From contig NW_027327629.1 in assembly GCF_047675955.1 (NCBI RefSeq), forward strand, positions 279,956 to 343,955: a stretch of 64,000 bases of DNA, in the 5' to 3' direction. Shown here piece by piece: positions 23,630-35,292 of this stretch. Position 1 is the first letter of the stretch, and every line of letters begins with the position of its first letter. Origin of the DNA: Chlorocebus sabaeus. Taxonomy: Eukaryota > Chordata > Mammalia > Primates > Cercopithecidae. Under the pieces are notes generated by a model. The model was not told the DNA's origin. It saw nothing but the letters and a program-made list of their open reading frames with translations, and searched no databases. A program made the position numbers and the translations under genes.

Positions 23630-24638
23630 CTTTGTGGTTTTATCTGCCTCTGGTCTTTGATGATGGTGATGTACTGATGGGGTTTTGGTGTAGGTGTCCT
23701 TCCTGTTTGATAGCTTTCCTTCTAACAGTCAGGATCCTCAGCTGTAGGTTGTAGCTGTAGGAGATTGCTTGAGGTCCACTCCAGACCCTGTTTGCCTGGG
23801 TATCAGCAGCAGAGGCTGCAGAAGATGGAATATTTCTGAACAGCGAGTGTACCTGTCTGATTCTTGCTTTGGAATCTTCCTCTCAGGGGTGTACTCCACC
23901 CTGTGAGGTGGGGTGTGTCAGACTGCCCCTAGTGGGGGATGTCTCCCAGTTAGGCTACTCAGGGGTCAGGGACCCACTTGAGCAGGGAGTCTGTCCCTTC
24001 TCAGATCTCAACCTCCGTGTTGGGAGATCCACTGCTCTCTTCAAAGCTGTCAGACAGAGTCATTTGCGTCTGCAGAGCTGCTGCGTTTGTTATTATTTAC
24101 TGTGCCCTGTCCCCAGAGGTGGAGTCTACAGAGACAGGCAGGTTTCCTTGAGCTGCTGTGAGCTCCACCCAGTTCGAGCTTCCCAGCAGCTTTGTTTACC
24201 TACTTAAGCCTCAGCAATGGCGGGCGCCCCTCCCCCAGCCTCGCTGCTGCCTTGCCGGTAGATCACAGACTGCTGTGCTAGCAATGAGGGAGGCTCCGTG
24301 GGTGTGGGACACTCCCGGCCAGGTGTGGGATATGATCTCCTGGTGTGCCTGTCTGCTTAAAGCACAGTATTGGGGTGGGAGTTACCCGATTTTCCAGGTG
24401 TTGTGTGTCTCAGTTCCCCTGGCTAGGAAAAGGGATTCCCTTCCCCCTTGCGCTTTCCAGGTGAGGCAATGCCTCGCCCTGCTTCAGCTCTCGCTGGTCG
24501 GGCTGCAGCAGCTGACCAGCACCGATCGTCTGGCACTCCCCAGTGAGATGAACCCAGTACCTCAGTTGAAAATGTAGAAATCGCCGGTCTTCTGTGTCGC
24601 TCGCGCCGGGAGTTGGAGACTGGAGCTGTTCCTATTCC
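23630..24638 (-). promoter_or_regulatory. L1 5' UTR with internal Pol II promoter, lacking the first ~20 nt
   Basis: A 1009-nt GC-richer segment upstream of ORF1. The distal end (24530-24638) reads as a standard L1PA 5' UTR beginning at GAATAGGAACAGCTCC in L1 sense. The first ~20 nt of the family consensus are absent, including the AAGATGGCC YY1 site that positions transcription start. The rest would hold the sense and antisense promoter. With the missing bases added back, the length is about 1030 nt. That is some 120 nt more than human L1HS and consistent with retention of the ~129-nt segment that L1PA3 and younger human lineages lost. Transcriptional strength cannot be judged from sequence. 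Confidence 0.88.
24217..24261 (+). pseudogene. ORF0: L1 antisense ORF0, start kept but stopped after 14 codons
   Basis: Primate L1 5' UTRs carry a short antisense frame, ORF0, of about 70 aa, driven by the antisense promoter. Its start is recognisable here: ATG at 24217 followed by codons for MAGAPPPASLLPC, preceded by a purine-containing agca context. The frame meets a TAG at 24259-24261 after 14 codons, so the usual product is not encoded. The identification rests on my recollection of the ORF0 N-terminus. The longer plus-strand frames nearby (23869-24207 and 24158-24577) are in other registers and I do not regard them as ORF0. Confidence 0.5.
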
Positions 24639-24655
24639 AGGATATTTCCTTTCTC
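24639..24655. repeat. L1 target-site duplication, right copy
   Basis: An exact copy of the 17-mer at 18471-18487. The interrupted monomer resumes directly after it with accgtagccctc. Confidence 0.96.
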
Positions 24656-25622
24656 ACCGTAGCCCTCTATAGGCTTCCAAATATCACTTTGCAAATTTCA
24701 CAAGAACAGTCTTAGCGAAAGGCTTCTTGAGGGGAAAGCTGTAATTCTGTGATATGAATTAACAGAACACAAAGCAGTTTCTCAGAAAGCTTCCTTCCTG
24801 TTTTTAACTGAAGATATTTCGTTTTACAGCATAGCCCTCTATGGGCTTACAAATGTCACTTTGCAAATTTCACAATAACAGACTTAGTGAAAGGCTTCTT
24901 GAGGGAAAAGCTGTAACCCTGTGAGATGAATTAACAGAACACAAAGCAGTTTCTCAGAAAGCTTCTTTCCAGTTTTTCACTGAAGATATTTTCTTTTTAA
25001 CCATAGCCCTCTATGGGCTTCACATATCACTTTGCAAATCCCACAAAAACTGTCTAAGCCAAAGACTTCTTTTGGGGAAAGCTGTAACTTGGTGAGATGT
25101 ATTAACAGAACACACGACAGTTTCTCAGAAAGCTTCTTTCCAGATTTTAACGGAAGATATTTCCTTTTACACCATAGCCCTCTAACGGCATCCAAAGTTC
25201 ACTTTTCAAATTTCACAAGAACAATCTTAGTGAACGACTTCTTGAAGGGAAAGCTGTAACTCTGTGAGATGAACTAACAGAACACTAAGAATTTTTCAGA
25301 AAGCTTCTTTTCGGTTTTCATCTTAGGATATTTCCATTTTCACCTTAGCCATCTGTGGGCTTCCAAATATCACTTTGCAAATTCCACAAGAACAGTCTTA
25401 GCGAAAGGCTTCTTGAGGGGAAAGCTGTAACTATTTGAGATGAATTTACAGAACACAAAGCAGTTTCTCAGAAAGCTTCTCTCCAGTTTTTAACTGAAGA
25501 TATTTCCTTTTTCACCAGAGCCCTGCATGGGCTTCCAAATATCACTTTGCAAATTCCATAACAACTGCCTTAGCGTAAGGTTTCTTGAGGGAAAAGTTGT
25601 AATTCTGTGAGATGAATAAACA

Positions 25623-25714
25623 GAACACAAAGTAGTTTCTCAGAAAGCTTCTTTCCAGTTTTTAATGGAAGGGATTTTTGAGAAGAAAGCTGTAACTCTG
25701 TGAGATGAATTAAC
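25623..25714 (-). repeat. Internally deleted alpha monomer (92 bp)
   Basis: The spacing between the agaaca landmarks is 92 bp instead of about 172. The sequence jumps from atggaag to ggatttttgagaag, removing about 80 bp that should hold the A-box region and the tttgcaaattcc segment. The normal sequences at the two ends share a short ag/gg run, consistent with a microhomology deletion. Confidence 0.85.
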
Positions 25715-25884
25715 AGAACAGAAAGCAGTTTCCGAGAAATCTTCTTTACAGTTTTTTTCTTAGGTAATTTGCTTTTTCACCATAGCCCTCTATGGGCTTC
25801 CAAATATCACTTTGCAATTTCCAGAAGAACAGCCTTTGCGGAGGGCTTCTGGAGGGGAAGGTTTTAGCTCTGTGAGATGAATTA

Positions 25885-25949
25885 AGAGGTCACAAAGCGA
25901 AAGGCTTCTTGAGGGGAAAGCTGTAATTCTGTGAGATGAATTAACAGAA
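25885..25949 (-). repeat. Internally deleted alpha monomer (about 60 bp)
   Basis: The sequence goes directly from cacaaagc to gaaaggcttcttgag, so about 112 bp of the unit is missing. The deletion ends share AGC (aaagc and ttagc in normal monomers). It lies only one full monomer away from the deletion at 25623-25714. Confidence 0.85.
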
Positions 25950-28900
25950 CAGAAAGCAGTTTCTCAGAAAGTTTCTTTCCAGTTTTTAACGGAAGACATT
26001 TCCTTTTTCACGATAGCCCACTATGGGTTTCCAAATATCACTTTGCAAATTTCACAAGAACAGTCTTAGTGAACGGCTTCTTGAGGAGAAAGCTGAAACT
26101 CTGTGAGATGAACTAACAGAACACAAAGCAGTTTCTCAGAGAGCTTCTTTTCGATTTTTAGCGAAAGATATTTACTTTTTCACCATAGCCCTCTATGGGC
26201 TTCCAAATATCACTTTGCAAATTCCACAAGAACTGTCTTAACGAAGGGCTTTTTGAGGGGAAAGCTGTAACTCTGTGAGATAAATTAACAGAACAGAAAG
26301 CAGTTTCTCAGAAAGCTTCTTTCCAGTTTTTAACTGAAGATATTTCCTTTTTAACCATAGCCCTCTAGGGGTTCCAAATATCACTTTGCAAATTCCACAA
26401 GAATAGTCTTAGGGAAAGGATTCTGGAGGGGAAAGCTGTAACTCTGTGAGACGAATTAACAGAACACAACACAGTTTCTCAGAAACGTTCTTTCCAGTTT
26501 TTAACTGAAGAATTTTCCTTTTTCACCATAGCGCTCTATGGGCTTCCAAATATCACTTTGCAAATCGCAAAAGAACAGTCTTAGCGAAAGGCTTCTTCAG
26601 GGGAAAGCTGTAAATCTGTGAGATGAATTAACAGAACACAAGGCAGTTTCTCAGAAAGCTTCCTTTCAGTTTTTATCTTAGGTAATTTCCTTTTTCACCG
26701 TAGCCCTTTAAGGGCCTCCAAATCTCACTTTGCAAATTCCACAAGAAGAGTCTTTGTGGAGGGCTTCTGGAGGGAAAAATTGTAACTCGGTGAGATGAAT
26801 TAACAGAACACAAACCAGTTTCTCAGAAATCTTCTTTCCAGTTTTTAACGGAAGATATTTCCGTTTTCACCATAGCTCTCTATGGGCCTCCAAATATCAC
26901 TTTGCAAATTCCACAAGAACAGTCTTAGCGAAAGGCTTCTTGAGGAGAAAGCTGTAATTCTGTGAGATGAATTAACAGAACATAAAGCAGCTTCTTAGAA
27001 AGCTTCTTTCCAGTTTTTAACTTAAGAAATTTCCTTTTTCAGCATAGCCCTATTGGGTCTTCCAAATACCACTTTGCAAATCCCACAGGAACACTCTTAG
27101 CGAAAGGCTTCTTGAGGGGAAGGCTGTAATTCTGTGAGATGAATTTACAGAACAGAAAGCAGTTTCTCAGAATGTTTCTATCCACAGTTTAACTGAAGAT
27201 ATTTCCTTTTTCACCGTAGAACTCTATGGGCTTCCAAATATCACTTTGCAAATCCCACAAGAGCAGTCTTAGCGAAAGGCTTCTTGAGGGGAAAGCTGTA
27301 ACTCCGTGAGGTGTATTAACAGAACACATGGCAGTTTCTCAGAAAGCTTCTTTCCAGTTTTTAACGGAAGACATTGCCTTTATCACCGTAGCCTCCTATG
27401 GGTTTCCAAATATCACTTTGCAACTTTCACAAGAGCAGTTTTAGTGAACGACTTCTTGAGAGGAAAGCTCTAACTCTGTGAGATGAATTACGAGAACCCA
27501 AAGCCGTTTCTCAGAAAGCTTCTTTTCAATTTTTATCTTAGGATGTTTCCTTTTTCACCATAGGCCTCTACGGGCTTCCAAATATCACATTGCAAATTCC
27601 ACAAGAACAGTCTTAGTGAAAGGCTTCTTGAGGGGAAATGTGTAACTCGGTGAGATGTATTACACCAACACACGGCAGTTTCTCAGAAAGCTTCTTTACA
27701 GATTTTAACTGAAGATATTTCCTTTTTCACCATAGCCCTCTATGGGCTTAAAAAAATATCACTTTGCAAGTTCCCCTAGAACAGCCTTAGTGAACGGCTT
27801 GTTGAGGGGAAAGCTGTAACTCGATGGATGTATTAACAGAACACACGACAGTTCTTCTGAAATCTTCTTTCCCGTTTTTACCGGAAGATATTTCCCTTTT
27901 CATTGTAGCCCTCTAAGGGTTTGCAAATATCAATTTGCAAATTTCACAAGAATAGTCTTAGTGGGGCATCTTGAGGGCAAAACTGAAACTCTGTGACATG
28001 AACTAACAGAACACCAAGCAGTTTTGCAGAAAGATTCTTTTCGATTTTATCTTAGGATATTTCCATTTTCACCATAGCCCTCTATGGGCATCGAAATATC
28101 ACTTTGTAAATTCCACAAGAACAGTCTTATCGAAAGGCTTCATGAGGGAAAACCTGTAACTCTTTGAGATGAATTAACAGAACACAATGCAGTTTCTCAG
28201 AAAGCTTCTTTTCAGTTTCTAAGGGAAGATATTTCCTTTTACACCATAGCCCTCTATGGGCTTACAAATATCACTCTGAAAATTCCACAACAACAGCCTT
28301 AGCGAAAGACTTCTTGAGGGGAAAGCTGTAACTTTGTGAGATGAATTAACAGAACACAAAGCACTTTCTCAGAAGGCTTCTTTCCAGTTTTTAACGGAAG
28401 ATATTTCCTTTTTCACCATAGCCCTCTATGGGCTTCCAAATATCACCTTGCAAATTCCTCAAGAACAGTCTTAGCCAAAGTCTTCTGGAGGGGAAAGCTG
28501 TAACTCTGTTAGATGAATTAACAGAACACAAAGCAGGTTCTCAGAAAGCTTCTTTTCAGTTTTTAACTGAAGTAATTTCCTTTTTCACCGTAGCCCTCTA
28601 TAAGCTTCCAAATATCACTTTGAAATCCCAAAAGAACAGTCTTAGCGAAAGGCTTCTTTAAGGGAAAGGTGTAACTCGGTGAGGTGTATTAACAGAGCAC
28701 ACGACATTTTCTCAGAAAGTATCTTTCCAGTTTTTAACGGAAGATTTTTTTTTTATCACCATGGCCCCCTACCGGATTCCAAATATCACTTTGCCAATTC
28801 CACAAGAGCAGTCTTAGCGAAAGGCTTCTGCAGGGGAAAGCTATAACTCTGTGAGATGAACTAAGAGAACACAAAACAGTTTCTCAGAAAGCTCCTTTAC

Positions 28901-29444
28901 GGTTTTTAACTGAAGATATTTCCTTTTCCACCATAGCCCTCTATGGGATTCCAAATTTCATTTTTCAAATTCAACAAGAACAGTCTTATTGAACGGCTTC
29001 TTGAGGGGAAAGCTGTAACTCAGTGAGATGAAATAACAGAACACAAAGCAGTTTCTCAGAAAGCTTCTCTTCGGTTTTTATCTTAGGATATTTCCATTTT
29101 CACCATAACCCTCAATGGGCTTCCAAATATCATTTTGTAAATTCCGCAAGAACAGTGTTATCGAAAGTCTTCTGTAGAGGAAAGCTGTATCTCTTTGAGA
29201 TATGTTAACAGAACACCCGGCAGTTTCTCAGAAAGCTTCTTTCAAGTTTTTAACGGAAGATATTTCCTTTTTCACCATAGCCATCTATGGAGTTGAAAAC
29301 ATTAATATGCAAATTTCACAAGAATAGTCTTAGTGAACGGCTTCTTGAGGGTAAGCTGAAACACTGTGAGATTAACTAACAGAACACAAAGCAGTTTTTG
29401 AGAAAGATTGTTTTCGGTTTTTAACGGAAGATATTTCCTTTTTC

Positions 29445-29730
29445 TTTTTTTTTTTTTTTGAGACGGAGTATCGCTCTGTCGCCCAGGCTGGAGTGCAGTG
29501 GCGCAATGTCGGCTCACTGCAAGCTCCGCCTCCCAGGTTCACGCCATTCTCCTACCTCAGCCTCCCGAGTAGCTGGGACTACAGGCGCCCGCCACTGCCC
29601 CCGGCTAATTTTTTTCTATGTTTTAGTAGAGACGGGGTTTCACCATGGTCTCTATCTCCTGACATTGTGATCCGCCCGCCTCGGCCTCCCAAAGTGCTGG
29701 GATTACAGGCGTGAGCCACCGCGCCCGGCC
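29445..29730 (-). mobile_element. AluY-type element with 12-bp deletion (AluYd-like), copy 1
   Basis: A 286-bp SINE on the minus strand, starting with a 15-nt T run (the poly(A) tail) and ending with the complement of the Alu 5' end, gcgcccggcc. It contains the split Pol III promoter region and both arms. The right arm shows AluY-type bases (GGCGTGAAC and GGCGGAGCTTGCAG in Alu sense). In the left arm GAGACCATGGTGAAACC lacks the 12 bp normally present between CCAT and GGTG, the deletion that defines AluYd. The flanking repeat is short: tttttc at 29439-29444 and 29731-29736, or 8 bp if the terminal cc is shared. Alus use L1 machinery for movement. Confidence 0.95.
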
Positions 29731-30318
29731 TTTTTCACCATAGCGCTCTATGGGCTTCCAAATATCATTTTGCAAATTCCAAAGAACAGTCTAAGCAAAA
29801 GACTTCTTGAGGGAAAGCTGTAACTCTGTGAGATGAATTAACAGAACACAAAGCAGTTTCTCAGAAATCTTCTTTCCAGTTTTTAACGGAAGATATTTCC
29901 TTTTTCACCATAGCCTTCTATGGGCTTCTAAATATCACCTTGCAAATTACACAAGAACAGTCTTAGCGAAAGTCTTCTTGATGTTAAAGGTGTAACTCGG
30001 TGAGATGAATTAACAGAACACAAAGAAGTGTCTCGGAAAGCTTCTTTCCAGTTTTCAACTGAGGATATTTCCTTTTCCAGCATAGCCCTCTACGGGCTTC
30101 CAAATATCACCTTGCAAATTCCACAAGAACAGTCTTAGCGATTCGTTTCTAGAGGGAAAAGCTGTAACTCTGTGAGATGAATTAGCAGAACACAAAGCAG
30201 TTTCTCTGAAAGCTTCTTTTCAGTTTTTATCTTAGAATATTTCCTTTTTCAAGATAGCTTTTTAAGGGCTTCCAAATATCAATTTGCAAATTCCACAAGA
30301 ACAGTCTTAGTGAATGGC

Positions 30319-30833
30319 TTCTGCAGGTGAAAGCTGTAACTCTGTGAGATGAATTAACAGAATACAAAGCAGTTTCTCAGAAAGCTTCTTTCCAGTTTTT
30401 AACTGAAGATATTTCTTTTTTCACTGTAGCCTTCTATGGTCTTCAAAATATCACTTTGCAAATTGCACAAGAAGAGTCTTAGCGAAGGGCTTCTTGACGG
30501 AAAGCTGTAACTCTGTGAGATGAATTAACAGAACACAAAGCAGTTTCTCAGAAAGCTTTTTTCCAGTTTTTACCTGAAGATATTTCCTTTTTCACCACAG
30601 CCCTCTATGAGCTTCCAAATATCACTTTGCAATTCCCACAAGAACAGACTTAGCGAAAGTCTTCTTGTGGGAAAAGCTGTAACTCGGTGAGATGCATTAA
30701 CAGAACAGAAGGCAGTATCTCAGAAAGCTTCTTTCCAGTTTTTAACTTAGGATATTTCCTTTTTCACCATAGCCCTCTATGGGCTTCCAAATATCACTTT
30801 GCAAATTCCACAAGAACTGTCTTAGCGAAAGGG
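30319..30833 (-). repeat. Three-monomer tandem duplication, copy 1 (copies identical)
   Basis: A 515-bp unit repeated immediately downstream. I compared 30321-30798 with 30836-31313 by eye and found no difference over about 478 bp. That makes this one of the youngest rearrangements in the window. Confidence 0.92.
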
Positions 30834-31313
30834 TCCTGCAGGTGAAAGCTGTAACTCTGTGAGATGAATTAACAGAATACAAAGCAGTTTCTCAGAAAGC
30901 TTCTTTCCAGTTTTTAACTGAAGATATTTCTTTTTTCACTGTAGCCTTCTATGGTCTTCAAAATATCACTTTGCAAATTGCACAAGAAGAGTCTTAGCGA
31001 AGGGCTTCTTGACGGAAAGCTGTAACTCTGTGAGATGAATTAACAGAACACAAAGCAGTTTCTCAGAAAGCTTTTTTCCAGTTTTTACCTGAAGATATTT
31101 CCTTTTTCACCACAGCCCTCTATGAGCTTCCAAATATCACTTTGCAATTCCCACAAGAACAGACTTAGCGAAAGTCTTCTTGTGGGAAAAGCTGTAACTC
31201 GGTGAGATGCATTAACAGAACAGAAGGCAGTATCTCAGAAAGCTTCTTTCCAGTTTTTAACTTAGGATATTTCCTTTTTCACCATAGCCCTCTATGGGCT
31301 TCCAAATATCACT
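30834..31313 (-). repeat. Three-monomer tandem duplication, copy 2
   Basis: An identical partner of the preceding unit. Identity ends at 31313, where tttgcaaattcc is replaced by tttgaaatttc. A more diverged third copy of the first monomer appears at about 31562-31710, four monomers further on. Confidence 0.92.
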
Positions 31314-34300
31314 TTTGAAATTTCACAAGAACAGTCTTAGTGAACGGCCTCTTGAGCGGAAAGCTGAAACTCTGTGAGATGAACCAACAGAACACAATGC
31401 AGTTTCTCAGTAATCTTCTTTTCTGTTTTTAACGGAAGATATTTCCTTTTTCACCATAGCCCTCTAGGGTCTTCCAAATATCACTTTGCGAATCCCACAA
31501 GAACAGACTTAGCGAAAGGCTTCTTGAGGGAAAGCTGTAACTCTGTGAGATGAATTAACAGAATACAAAGCAGTTTCTCAGAAAGCTTCTTTCCAGTTTT
31601 TAACTGAAGATATTTCTTTTTTCACCGTAGACTTCTATGGGCTTCCAAATATCACTTTGCAAATTGCACAAGAAGAGTCTTAGCGAAAGTCTTCTTGACG
31701 GAAAGCTGTTACTCTGTGAGATGAATTAACAGAACACAAAGCAGTTTGTCAGAAATCTTCTTTCCAGTTTTTAACGGAAGATATTTCCTTTTTCAGCATA
31801 GCCCTCCCTCTATGGGCTTCCAAATATCACTTTGCAAATTCCACAAGAACATTCTTAACGAAGGACTTCTTGAGGTGAAAGATGTAACTCTGTGAGATGC
31901 ATTAACAGAACACAAACAATTTCTCAGAAAGCTTCTTTCCAGATTTTAACTGAAGACATTTCCTTTTTCACCATAGCCCTCTATGGGCTTCCGAATATCA
32001 CTTTGAAAATTTTACAAGAACAGTCTTAGCGAAAGGCTTCTTGAGGGGAAAGCTGTAACTCGTTGAGAAGTATTAACAGAACACACGGAAATTTCTCAGA
32101 ATGCTTCTTTCCAGTTTTTTAAAAAAGATATTTGCTTTTTCACTATAGCCCACTATGGGCTTACCAACATCACTTTTCAAATTTCACAAGAACAGTCTCA
32201 GCGAAAGGCTTCTTGAGGGGAAAGCTGTAACTCTGTGAGTTGCTTTACAGGACACAAAGCAGATTCTCCGAAAGCTTCTTTTCAGTTTTTAACTTAGAAT
32301 ATTTCCTTTTTCACCATAGCCCTCTATGGGCTACCAAATATCACTTTGCAAATTCCACAGGAAAAGTATTAATGAAAAGCTTCTTGAGGGGAAGCTGTAA
32401 GTCTCTGAGATGAATTAATAGAACACAAAGCAGTTTCTCAGAAAGCTTCTTTCCAGTTTTTAACCGAAGATATTTCCTTTTTCACCCTAGCCCTCTATGG
32501 GCTTCCAAATATGACTTTAAATATCCCACAAGAACATTCTTAGCGAAGGCTTCTCTTGGGGAAAGCTGTTACTCGGTCAGATGTATAATTAACAGAACAC
32601 ACGGCAGTTTCTCAGAAAGCTTCTTTTCACTTTTTAACTGAAGATATTTCCTTTTTCATCATACCCCTCTATGAGCTTTGAAATATCACTTTGCAAATTC
32701 TACAGGAACAGTCTTAGCGAAAGTCTTCTGGAAGGGAAAGCTGTAACTCTGTGAGATGAATTAACAGAACACAAAGCAGTTTCTATGAATGCTTCTTTTC
32801 AGTTTTTATCTTAGGATATTTCCTTTTTCACCATAGCCCTGAATGGGCTTCGAAATATCACTTTGCAAATTCCAAAACAACAGTCTTAGTGAAAGGTTTC
32901 TGGAGGGGAAAGCTGTAACTCTTTGAGATGAATTAACAGAACACAAAGCAGTTTCTCAGAAACCTTCTTTCCAGTTTTTAACAGAAGATGTTCCCTTTTT
33001 CACCTTAGCCCTCTATGGTCTTCCAAATATCACTTTGGAAATTCCACGAAAACAGTCTTAGCGAAAGGCTTCTTGAGGGGAAAGCTGTAACTCTATGAGA
33101 TGAATTAACAGAACACAAAGCAGTTTCTCAGAAAGATTCTTTTCTGTTTTTAACGGAAGATATTTCGTTTTTCACCGTAGCCATCTATAGGCTTCCAAAT
33201 ATCACTTTGAAAATGCCACAAGAACACTCTTAGCAAAAGACTTCTTGAGGCGAAACCTGTAACTCTGTGAGATAAATTAAAAGAACACAAAGCAGTTTCT
33301 CAGAAAACTTCTTTCCAGTTTTTAACGGAAGATATTTCCTTTTTCACCATAGCCCTCAATGGGCTTCCAAATATCAGTTTGCACATCCCAAAAGAACAGT
33401 CATAGTGAAAAGCTTCTAGAGAGGAAAGCTGCAACTCTGTGAGATGAATTAACAGAACACAAAGCAGTTTCTCAGAAAGCTTCTTTCCAGTTTTTAACGG
33501 AAGATATTTCCTTTTTAACCATAGCCCTGTATGACTTCCAAATATCACTTTGCAAACTCCAAAACAACAGCCTTAGCAAAAGGATTCTTGAGGGGAAAGC
33601 TGTAACTCTGTGAGTTGAATTAACAGAACACAAAGCAGTTTCTCAGAAAGCTTCTTTTCAGTTTTTATCTTAGGATATTTCCTTTTTCATCATAGCCCTC
33701 TATGAGCTTCCAAATATCACTTTGCAAATTCCACAAGAACAGTCTTAGCGAAAGGCTTCTGGAGGGGAAAGCTGTAATTCTGTGAGATGAATTAACAGAA
33801 CACAAAGCAGTTTCTCAGAAAGCTTCTTTTCAGTTTTTATCTTAGGATATTTCCTTTTTCACCATAGCCCTGTATGGGCTTCCAAATATCACTTTGTAAA
33901 TTCCAAAACAACAGTATTAGCAAAAGGTTTCCGGAGGCGAAAGCAGTAACTCTCTGAGATGAATTAACAGAACACAAAGCAGTTTCTCAGAAATCTTCTT
34001 TCCAGTTTATAACAGAATATATTTCCTTTTTCACCTTAGCCCTCTATGGACTTCCAAATATCACTTTGCAACTCCGACAAGAACAGTCTTAGCGAAAGGC
34101 TTCTTGTGGGGAAATCTGTAACTCGGTCAGATATATTAACAGAACACACGGCAGTTTCTCAAAAGCTTCTTTCCAGTTTTTAACTGAAGATATTTCCTTT
34201 TTCGTCATAGCCCTCTATGGGCCTCCAAATATCACTTTGCAAATTTCACAAGAGCAGTCTTAGTGAACGACTTCTTTAGGGGAAAGCTGTAACTCTGTGA

Positions 34301-34949
34301 GGTGAACTCACAGAACACAAAGCAGTTTCTCAGAAAGCTTCTTTTAAGTTTTTATCTCGGGATATTTCCATTTTCACCGTAGCCCTCTATGGGCTTCCAA
34401 ATATCACTTTGCAAATTCCACAAGAACAGTCTTAGCGAAAGGCTTCTTCAAGGGAAATATGTAACTCTGGGAGATGAATTAACAGAACACAAAGCAGTTT
34501 CTAAGAAAGTTTCTTTTCAGTTTTTATCTTAGGATATTTCATTTTCACCATAGTCCTCTATAGGCTTCGAATTATCACTTTGCAAATTCCACAAGAACAC
34601 TCTTAGTGAAAGTCTTTTGGATTGGAAGCTGTAACTCTGTGAGATGAATTAACAGAACACACGGCATTATCTCAGAAAGCTTCTTTCCAGTTTTTAACGG
34701 AAGATATTTCCTTTATCACCTTAGTCCTCTAAGGGTTTAAAAATATCATTTTGCAAATTTCACAAGAATAGTCTTAGTGAATGGCTTCTTGAGGGGAAAG
34801 CTGTAACTCTTTGAGATGAATTAACAGAACGCAAAGCAGTTTCTCAGAAAGCTTCTTTACAGATTTTAACTGAAGATATTTCCTTTTTCACCATAGCCCT
34901 CTATGTTTCCAAATATCACTTTGCAAATTCCACAACAACAACCTTACCG

Positions 34950-35292
34950 AAAGAGTACTTGAGGAGAAAGCTGTACCCCTGTGAGTTGAATTAACACAAC
35001 CAAAGGAGTTTCTCAGAAAGCTTCTTTTCAGTTTTTATCTTAAGATACTTCGTTTTTCACCATAGCCCTCTATGGGCTTCCAAATATCACTTTGCAAATT
35101 CCACAAGAAGAGTCTTACTGCACGGCTTCTTGAGGTTAAAGCTGAAACTCTGTGAGATGAATTAGCAGAAGACATAGCATTTTCTCAGAAAGCTTCTTTC
35201 CAGTTTTTAATGGATGATATTTCCTTTTTCACCATAGCCTTCTAGAGGATTCCAAATATCACTTTGGAAATTCCACAAGAAGCGTCCGAGCG
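34950..35292 (-). repeat. Dimer tandem duplication, copy 1
   Basis: Two monomers with the private variants acaaccaaaggag, agaagagtcttactg, gcagaagacatagc and atggatgatattt are repeated 343 bp downstream (34996 versus 35339). Confidence 0.85.

Larger units (their letters stand above)
18488..24638 (-). mobile_element. L1: Near full-length LINE-1 (L1PA-type) with both ORFs open
   Basis: A 6151-bp non-LTR retrotransposon inserted into an alpha-satellite monomer, read on the minus strand. Order in the element's sense: 5' UTR (24638-23630), ORF1 (23629-22613), a 63-bp spacer, ORF2 (22549-18722), 3' UTR and a 15-nt poly(A) tail at 18488-18502. A perfect 17-bp target-site duplication flanks it. The 5' end begins within the segment that reads GAATAGGAACAG in L1 sense. 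Only about the first 20 nt of a standard L1 are therefore missing, including the usual YY1 site. Both frames are uninterrupted and all catalytic residues I checked are present. This suggests a recent insertion by a then-active source. The ORF1 coiled coil and the long 5' UTR set it apart from human L1HS. Confidence 0.98.
24656..29444 (-). repeat. Alpha-satellite array, segment 2 (about 28 monomers)
   Basis: Continuation of the array after the L1, in the same orientation and phase as segment 1. Two internally deleted monomers lie at 25623-25714 and near 25885-25950. Several monomers of the cggtgagatgtattaac / cacacgg class are present, for example near 25095, 27305 and 27655. I see no gene or other element. 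Confidence 0.96.

Noticed and set aside
18561..24577. Plus-strand frames of 63-139 aa opposite the L1
   Set aside because: They are antisense shadows of L1 ORF2, ORF1 and the 5' UTR. Only the short ORF0 remnant at 24217 has a known counterpart.
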